64,000 nucleotides of DNA. It comes from Neobacillus cucumis. Its GTDB lineage: Bacteria; Bacillota; Bacilli; Bacillales; Cytobacillaceae. Below are positions 59,498 through 64,000 of the stretch, one piece after another. Where the stretch lies: positions 62,001 to 126,000 of the forward strand of contig NZ_PGVE01000063.1 of assembly GCF_002860255.1 (NCBI RefSeq). Direction: 5' to 3'. Both the position numbers and the translations under genes were made by a program. How positions within the stretch are numbered: position 1 is the stretch's first letter; every line of letters begins with the position of its first letter. The notes below the pieces were generated by a model. The model did not search any database and was not told the DNA's origin. It saw only the letters and a list, made by a program, of their open reading frames with translations.

Positions 59498-60829
59498 ATG
59501 AAAAAATGGTTATCTTGGATTATCTTTGTCATCATACTTATAAGTAGTTTATTATATGCACTCACTTTTTTTGATATATTCTCTAGCAGTAAAACAGAAA
59601 ATGTAAAAAAACAAAAGGAAACAAACAAAAAAGTGCTGACCTTCTGGAGAAATAACGGAAACGCAGCAGAAAATAAGGCATATGAAGAATTAGTTTCTTC
59701 TTTTGAAGCAATTCATCCTTCTATTAAAGTTCGTATGAAGACGTTCCCGTATAGTGATTATGAAATAAGACTGCGAACGGAGCTTGCCACTGGAAACCCT
59801 CCTGATGTTTTGACCATTGACAGTCCAACCCTGGCTCTTTATGCCAATACTGGCTCATTATTATCGATTGATTCCTATATGAGAAAAGAGGGACATATTG
59901 AGGATATCCCTGAATCGACGTTAAAAGGAATGAGTTTTCAGGGGGACATATATCTGGCTCCACTCGTAGAATCTAGTATTGCATTGTTTTATAATAAGCG
60001 GCTTTTCAAGGAAGCGGGTATCCCTTTTCCATCAAGCGACCCGAATAAACCAATGACATGGGAGGAAGTGAGGGAGATGGCCAAAAAACTCACTAATCTC
60101 AATAAGGGAGTTTACGGGATTGATCCAGCTCAGGGTTTTAATGATGGGGAGTCTCCTGCTTATTTTAAAATGCCTCTCCTTTGGCAGTTTGGAGCAGATG
60201 TCTTAAGTCCAGATGGATCAACAGCAAGCGGGTATTTGGATTCAAAAGAAGCGTTAAAAGCCCTGCAATTTTATCAAGATTTATATTATAAAGATAAAGT
60301 TGCCGCTTTTGAATTGCCGCCAGACCCATTTGTATCGGGGAAACTCGCAATGACTGTTCTAGGATCTTGGACATTAAAAGAACTTGAAAATAGTTCGAAA
60401 CTTAAGTTTGGAGAAGATATTGGTGTTGCCCCTTTGCCAAGAGAAAAGGATCAGGTCGTTCCCAATGGAGGATGGGCGCTCGGAATCTCTTCCAGAACAA
60501 AAAACTCAAAGGAAGCTTGGGAGTTTATTAAATATGTTACTAGTTATGAGGGGATAAAAAAATATGTTAACGAAACAGGGGATATACCTGCCAGGTACTC
60601 TGTTGCTAAAAACTTTCCTGAATTTAATCAATATCCTAAAAATATCTTTTTGGAACAGGCACAAAAATATTCGAAAAACCGCCCTGTTACCCCGGCTTAC
60701 CCTGTGATTAGTGATGCCATAAAGACCTTATTTGAAGAAGTTGGGCTAGGTGGATATGAAGTTGGAGCTTCTGCAGAAGAAGCGGTGGAGAAGATTAACG
60801 CTAGTTTAAAACAAATACAGAACCAATAA
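59498..60829 (+). CDS. Membrane-anchored extracellular solute-binding protein
   Basis: 443 residues from ATG 59498; an ATG two codons earlier is only 1 bp from the GGAAGGGGGG site. N-terminal hydrophobic helix (about 4-26) with no lipobox Cys, so it is likely held by an uncleaved anchor. Then a SBP_bac_1 fold (VLTFWRNNGNAAENKAYEELVSSF, then TGNPPDVLTIDS and FVSGKLAMTVLGSWTL). It follows the kinase/regulator genes directly and is closed by a terminator, separate from the importer. It may present sugar to the kinase at 56103 rather than to a permease (inference). Confidence 0.88.
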   Translation: MKKWLSWIIFVIILISSLLYALTFFDIFSSSKTENVKKQKETNKKVLTFWRNNGNAAENKAYEELVSSFEAIHPSIKVRMKTFPYSDYEIRLRTELATGNPPDVLTIDSPTLALYANTGSLLSIDSYMRKEGHIEDIPESTLKGMSFQGDIYLAPLVESSIALFYNKRLFKEAGIPFPSSDPNKPMTWEEVREMAKKLTNLNKGVYGIDPAQGFNDGESPAYFKMPLLWQFGADVLSPDGSTASGYLDSKEALKALQFYQDLYYKDKVAAFELPPDPFVSGKLAMTVLGSWTLKELENSSKLKFGEDIGVAPLPREKDQVVPNGGWALGISSRTKNSKEAWEFIKYVTSYEGIKKYVNETGDIPARYSVAKNFPEFNQYPKNIFLEQAQKYSKNRPVTPAYPVISDAIKTLFEEVGLGGYEVGASAEEAVEKINASLKQIQNQ

Positions 60830-60837
60830 AAGGTGGT

Positions 60838-60869
60838 CCTCTAGTTCAAAACTAGAGGATTTTTTATTT
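60838..60869 (+). terminator. Terminator after the anchored binding protein
   Basis: CCTCTAGTT/AACTAGAGG, 9-bp stem with a CAA loop, followed by ATTTTTTATTT. Confidence 0.92.
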
Positions 60870-60877
60870 AGTAGAAG

Positions 60878-60891
60878 TGTAAACGATTTCA
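60878..60891. promoter_or_regulatory. cre box TGTAAACGATTTCA
   Basis: A full match to the commonly quoted CcpA cre consensus (TGWAANCGNTNWCA), 109 bp before the Lpl-like permease gene. Indicates catabolite repression of the importer. Confidence 0.65.
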
Positions 60892-60999
60892 AAGTGCCGA
60901 AAATATTAAACACTCTTATCCGAAAATATTGAAATATTCCTTTCATCCACTTTGTTAAAGTAAAGCCAGAAGCAATTAACAAAGAGAGGAGGAATTAAT

Positions 61000-61971
61000 G
61001 TGGAACAGGTATACCAAAAACTAGAGAATGGTCCAAACGAGGTCAGTCAAGCAAAAGTGGGCACAAAGATTTCGAGGAATCTAAAGTATATAAAGAATAA
61101 TTATCAATTATATCTTCTTATTCTTCCGGCCTTGATCCTGCTGCTCATTTTTAAATACGTGCCTATGTATGGTGCCATTATTGCCTTCAAGGACTTTAAT
61201 CCATTGCAAGGAATCATGGGAAGTCCATGGATTGGGCTGAAGAATTTTGAGAAGTTTATGAGCACACCAGATTTTGTAAATCTTTTAAAGAACACCTTAC
61301 AACTAAGTGCCTATGGATTAATCTTTGGTTTTCCCGTACCTATAATTCTAGCACTAATGATTCATCGGATTAAAAGAGTGGCAATCAAGAAAAATATTCA
61401 ATTAATTTTATATGCACCCAATTTTATTTCAGTAGTCGTTGTAGTCGGGATTGTTTTTATTTTTCTATCTCCGGTGGGACCTATTAACCGTTTAATTTCT
61501 TTTTTTGGCGGTGACAATATCTCCTTTATGACAGAACCTGGGTACTTCAGGTCGATTTATATCATAAGTGATATTTGGCAGTTTGCCGGATGGGCATCAG
61601 TGGTTTACTTAGCTGCCCTTTCCAATGTCAGCCAAGACCTCATTGATGCTGCCAAAATAGATGGAGCGAATATTTTACAACAAATATTCCATATCGATTT
61701 GCCAACGATTAAACCGATTATGGTGATTCAATTTATTTTAGCTGCTGGAAATATTATGAGTCTTGGTTTTGAAAAAGCCTATTTATTACAAACATCGATG
61801 AACCTTCCAACATCTGAAATACTGCCTACTTATGTATATAAAATTGGTTTGCAAATGGGCGATTATGGTTACTCAACGGCCATCGGGCTTTTCAATGCTG
61901 TGATTAATATCATTTTATTGATCAGTGTGAATCAAATCGTCAAACGGTTAAACGAAGGAGAAGGTCTATAA
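61000..61971 (+). CDS. Sugar ABC transporter permease (LplB-like)
   Basis: 323 residues from GTG 61000, after AGAGAGGAGG; an ATG 2 bp earlier is out of frame and soon stops. Six helices, LPALILLLIFKYVPMYGAIIAFKDFNP opening typical of LplB, EAA loop LIDAAKIDGANILQQIFHIDLPTIKP (about 215-240). Forms the channel with the next gene, for complex polysaccharide or glycan breakdown products. Confidence 0.93.
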   Translation: MEQVYQKLENGPNEVSQAKVGTKISRNLKYIKNNYQLYLLILPALILLLIFKYVPMYGAIIAFKDFNPLQGIMGSPWIGLKNFEKFMSTPDFVNLLKNTLQLSAYGLIFGFPVPIILALMIHRIKRVAIKKNIQLILYAPNFISVVVVVGIVFIFLSPVGPINRLISFFGGDNISFMTEPGYFRSIYIISDIWQFAGWASVVYLAALSNVSQDLIDAAKIDGANILQQIFHIDLPTIKPIMVIQFILAAGNIMSLGFEKAYLLQTSMNLPTSEILPTYVYKIGLQMGDYGYSTAIGLFNAVINIILLISVNQIVKRLNEGEGL

Positions 61972-61996
61972 ATCTACTAGAGTGGAGGTGAGAGGA

Positions 61997-62881
61997 ATGT
62001 TCAAACATCAAACGAGGGCAGATAAGGTGATATTAACGACAAATGGGATAATCATGACACTAATCGTCTTTGCTATTTTAATCCCATTAATTTATGTCAT
62101 TATGGCATCGTTTACAGACCCAGCTACATTATTAAACAGTGGGATTACTCTTAATCCAGCTAAATGGACACTCCAGGGATATTCACGGGTGTTTAAAGAT
62201 GGATCCTTATTAACAGGCTTTCGGAATTCACTTTTTTATTCGACTGCTTTTTCGATTATTTCCGTTACGATCACGTTGTTCGCGGCTTATCCATTATCGA
62301 GGAAGGATTTTGTCGGCAGAAAAGTGATTATGACCCTCTTTATTATTACCATGTTTTTTGGCGGGGGATTAATTCCAACCTATTTGCTAGTCAAAAATTT
62401 AAATATGCTAGATACCATTTGGGCCATTCTATTACCAGGTGCGGTCAATGTATGGAACATTATTTTAGCAAGAGCCTACTTTCAAGGCATTCCTAATGAA
62501 TTACGGGAAGCAGCGATTGTGGACGGAACAACGGACATCCAGTTTTTCTTTAAAATCCTGCTTCCATTAAGTAAACCCATCATTGCCGTTTTAGTATTAT
62601 ACCAATTTGTGGCACAGTGGAATTCCTACTTTGACGCCATGATCTATTTAAAAAGTGAGAATTTGCAGCCCTTGCAAATTGTTCTTCGATCCATCCTTGT
62701 TCAAATGCAGCCAAGACCGGGAATGATTCAGGATGCACAAAATACAGCCCAGCTCCAGCAAATGGCGGAAATGGTTAAGTATTCAAGTATTGTAATTTCA
62801 AGTTTGCCGCTTATTATTATCTATCCATTCTTCCAAAAATACTTTGAAAAAGGAGTCATGGTGGGTTCAATTAAGGGGTAA
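61997..62881 (+). CDS. Sugar ABC transporter permease (LplC-like)
   Basis: 294 residues from ATG 61997, 6 nt after GGAGGTGA, which lies inside a longer in-frame reading. Six helices, ASFTDPATLLNSGITLNPAKWTLQGYSRVF after helix 1, EAA loop REAAIVDGTTDIQFFFKILLPLSKP (about 184-208), ending FEKGVMVGSIKG as usual in the family. Confidence 0.93.
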   Translation: MFKHQTRADKVILTTNGIIMTLIVFAILIPLIYVIMASFTDPATLLNSGITLNPAKWTLQGYSRVFKDGSLLTGFRNSLFYSTAFSIISVTITLFAAYPLSRKDFVGRKVIMTLFIITMFFGGGLIPTYLLVKNLNMLDTIWAILLPGAVNVWNIILARAYFQGIPNELREAAIVDGTTDIQFFFKILLPLSKPIIAVLVLYQFVAQWNSYFDAMIYLKSENLQPLQIVLRSILVQMQPRPGMIQDAQNTAQLQQMAEMVKYSSIVISSLPLIIIYPFFQKYFEKGVMVGSIKG

Positions 62882-62920
62882 AAAATGTATTTTTAAACTA
62901 ATAAATGGGGGGAAGGAATT

Positions 62921-64000
62921 ATGAAGAAAAAGTATAAAATGAATTTTTTAGTAACAGCAGCACTGGTTACAAGTTTACTAGCTTCAGGTTGTTCGAATTC
63001 AGCCAGTTCGAAAAAAGAGGCAGATGGGGCCAATTCATCACCAAAGTATGAATTGAAAAATATCAATTTTCCATTAGACAAAAAGGTAACCTTAAAGTTT
63101 TTAACACAAAGCTCCCCAATTGCGCCAAAGGATCCAAATGATAAATTAATCTGGCAAAGAGTAGAAAAGGATACAAATGTTCATATTGATTGGACGAATT
63201 ATCCTTGGGAACAATTTGGAGATAAAAGGAATTTGGAACTTGCCAGCGGCGACCTGCCGGATGCTGTGTTTCACGCGGGCTTAAGTGATAACGATATTTT
63301 GCGATATGCCAAACAAGGAGTGATTGTTCCTGTTGAAGATTTAATTGATAAAGATATGCCAAATTTCAAGAAAGTCCTGGATACACGTCCTGAATATAAG
63401 AAATTAATCACTGCGTCAGATGGACATATCTATTCTTTCCCATGGATTGAGGAACTCGGAAGTGGAAAAGAAGCTATTCAAGCATTAGACGACATACCTT
63501 GGATCAATAAGAAATGGTTAGATGAGCTAGGACTGAAAATGCCGACAACCACTGATGAGTTAGAAAAGGTACTGATTGCCTTTAAAGAAAAGAAACCAGA
63601 GGGAAAAAATGATGTCATCCCGATGTCTTTCATGATTAACCATGGTGGTGAAGATCCGGCCATGCTTCTAGGAGCTTTTGGCCAAGGTGATAACTATGAT
63701 CATTATGTTGTTTCAGAAGATAAGAAAGTGGTCTATACAGCAAACCAAGATGGCTATAAAAAAGGAATTCAATGGCTTCACCAGTTGCAGCAGAAAGGTT
63801 TAATTGATAAGGAGGCCTTTACGCAAGACTGGAATACGTATGTGGCAAAGGGGAAGAACGGCCGTTACGGATTATACTTTACTTGGGATCGAGCTAATAT
63901 TTCTGGTAATAATGAAGATTACGTTCCACTTCCTCCATTAAAAGGACCGGATGGACAGGTCAATGTTGCGCGTACCAATGGTTATGGATTTGATAGAGGC
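62921..64000 (+). CDS. Extracellular solute-binding lipoprotein (LplA-like), cut by the window end
   Basis: 360 residues visible, still open at the last base. GGGGGGAAGGA precedes the ATG. Lipobox LASGC (Cys near 26), then WQRVEKDTNVHIDWTNYPWEQF and LASGDLPDAVFHAGLSDNDILRYAKQGVIVPVEDLI, typical of LplA proteins, which usually run beyond 500 residues. It is the binding component for the permeases at 61000 and 61997. Confidence 0.92.
   Translation, partial: MKKKYKMNFLVTAALVTSLLASGCSNSASSKKEADGANSSPKYELKNINFPLDKKVTLKFLTQSSPIAPKDPNDKLIWQRVEKDTNVHIDWTNYPWEQFGDKRNLELASGDLPDAVFHAGLSDNDILRYAKQGVIVPVEDLIDKDMPNFKKVLDTRPEYKKLITASDGHIYSFPWIEELGSGKEAIQALDDIPWINKKWLDELGLKMPTTTDELEKVLIAFKEKKPEGKNDVIPMSFMINHGGEDPAMLLGAFGQGDNYDHYVVSEDKKVVYTANQDGYKKGIQWLHQLQQKGLIDKEAFTQDWNTYVAKGKNGRYGLYFTWDRANISGNNEDYVPLPPLKGPDGQVNVARTNGYGFDRG

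Noticed and set aside
1..64000. CRISPR arrays, tRNA/rRNA genes, prophage genes, toxin-antitoxin or defence loci
   Set aside because: I looked for regular spaced repeats, cloverleaf-like or rRNA-like sequence and phage or defence proteins and saw none. A dedicated scan would be needed to exclude small RNAs.

Overview
The window reads as chromosome of a low-GC, Gram-positive, spore-former-type bacterium of the Bacillaceae (Bacillus/Neobacillus-like). The signs are AGGAGG-type ribosome binding sites at most genes, several lipoprotein solute-binding proteins, YesM/YesN-type sensor pairs, an Lpl-type transporter, a sporulation-type kinase core and cre-like boxes. It is essentially one large carbohydrate-acquisition and sugar-oxidation region. 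No rRNA, tRNA, CRISPR array or phage was seen.

Region 1 (1-15.7 kb): an unusual soluble histidine kinase-receiver protein carrying a complete sugar-binding domain, a divergent LytTR response regulator, a LacI-type regulator that has lost its DNA-binding helices, and an RbsABC-like ABC transporter. The transporter is followed by a Gfo/Idh/MocA dehydrogenase, a zinc alcohol dehydrogenase and a TIM-barrel isomerase/epimerase. Next come an AraC regulator, a second (orphan) solute-binding protein and a second, divergent AraC regulator. Region 2 (15.9-27.3 kb): an orphan sugar ABC ATPase, then a second ABC transporter operon running into an isomerase, a cupin, a Tm-1-like/PEP-hydrolase pair and a two-subunit GMC flavin dehydrogenase. 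An IS3-family element with a frameshifted transposase (27.4-28.9 kb) ends this part.

Region 3 (29.7-40.2 kb): an intact LacI regulator, then a near-duplicate of the Gfo/Idh enzyme with an isomerase, an MFS polyol-type permease, a small monooxygenase-fold protein, an SDR dehydrogenase and a sensorless kinase core. After that come another isomerase/dehydrogenase pair and a ROK sugar kinase. Regions 1 and 3 are tied together by at least eleven copies or near-copies of a 14-bp palindrome (TGTAATCGATTACA). At four promoters its right half is also the -10 box (TACAAT), 17 bp from a -35-like hexamer. Three other promoters share a direct repeat that suits the AraC proteins. The natural inference is one regulon for an unidentified sugar or glycoside, handled by NAD- and flavin-linked oxidation (possibly 3-keto-sugar chemistry) and metal-dependent TIM-barrel enzymes.

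Region 4 (40.4-43.8 kb): a sigma-54 activator next to a sigma-54 promoter driving a small SCP2-like protein and an alpha/beta hydrolase. Decayed gabD-like and ligD-like relics follow. Region 5 (45-48.9 kb): an SDR, an aldo-keto reductase, a paired SMR exporter and a truncated globin. Region 6 (48.9-64 kb): an MsmE/MalFG-like ABC importer on the minus strand, facing a YesMN pair, then a second YesMN pair with a membrane-anchored binding protein, and the start of an LplBCA-like importer that runs off the window.
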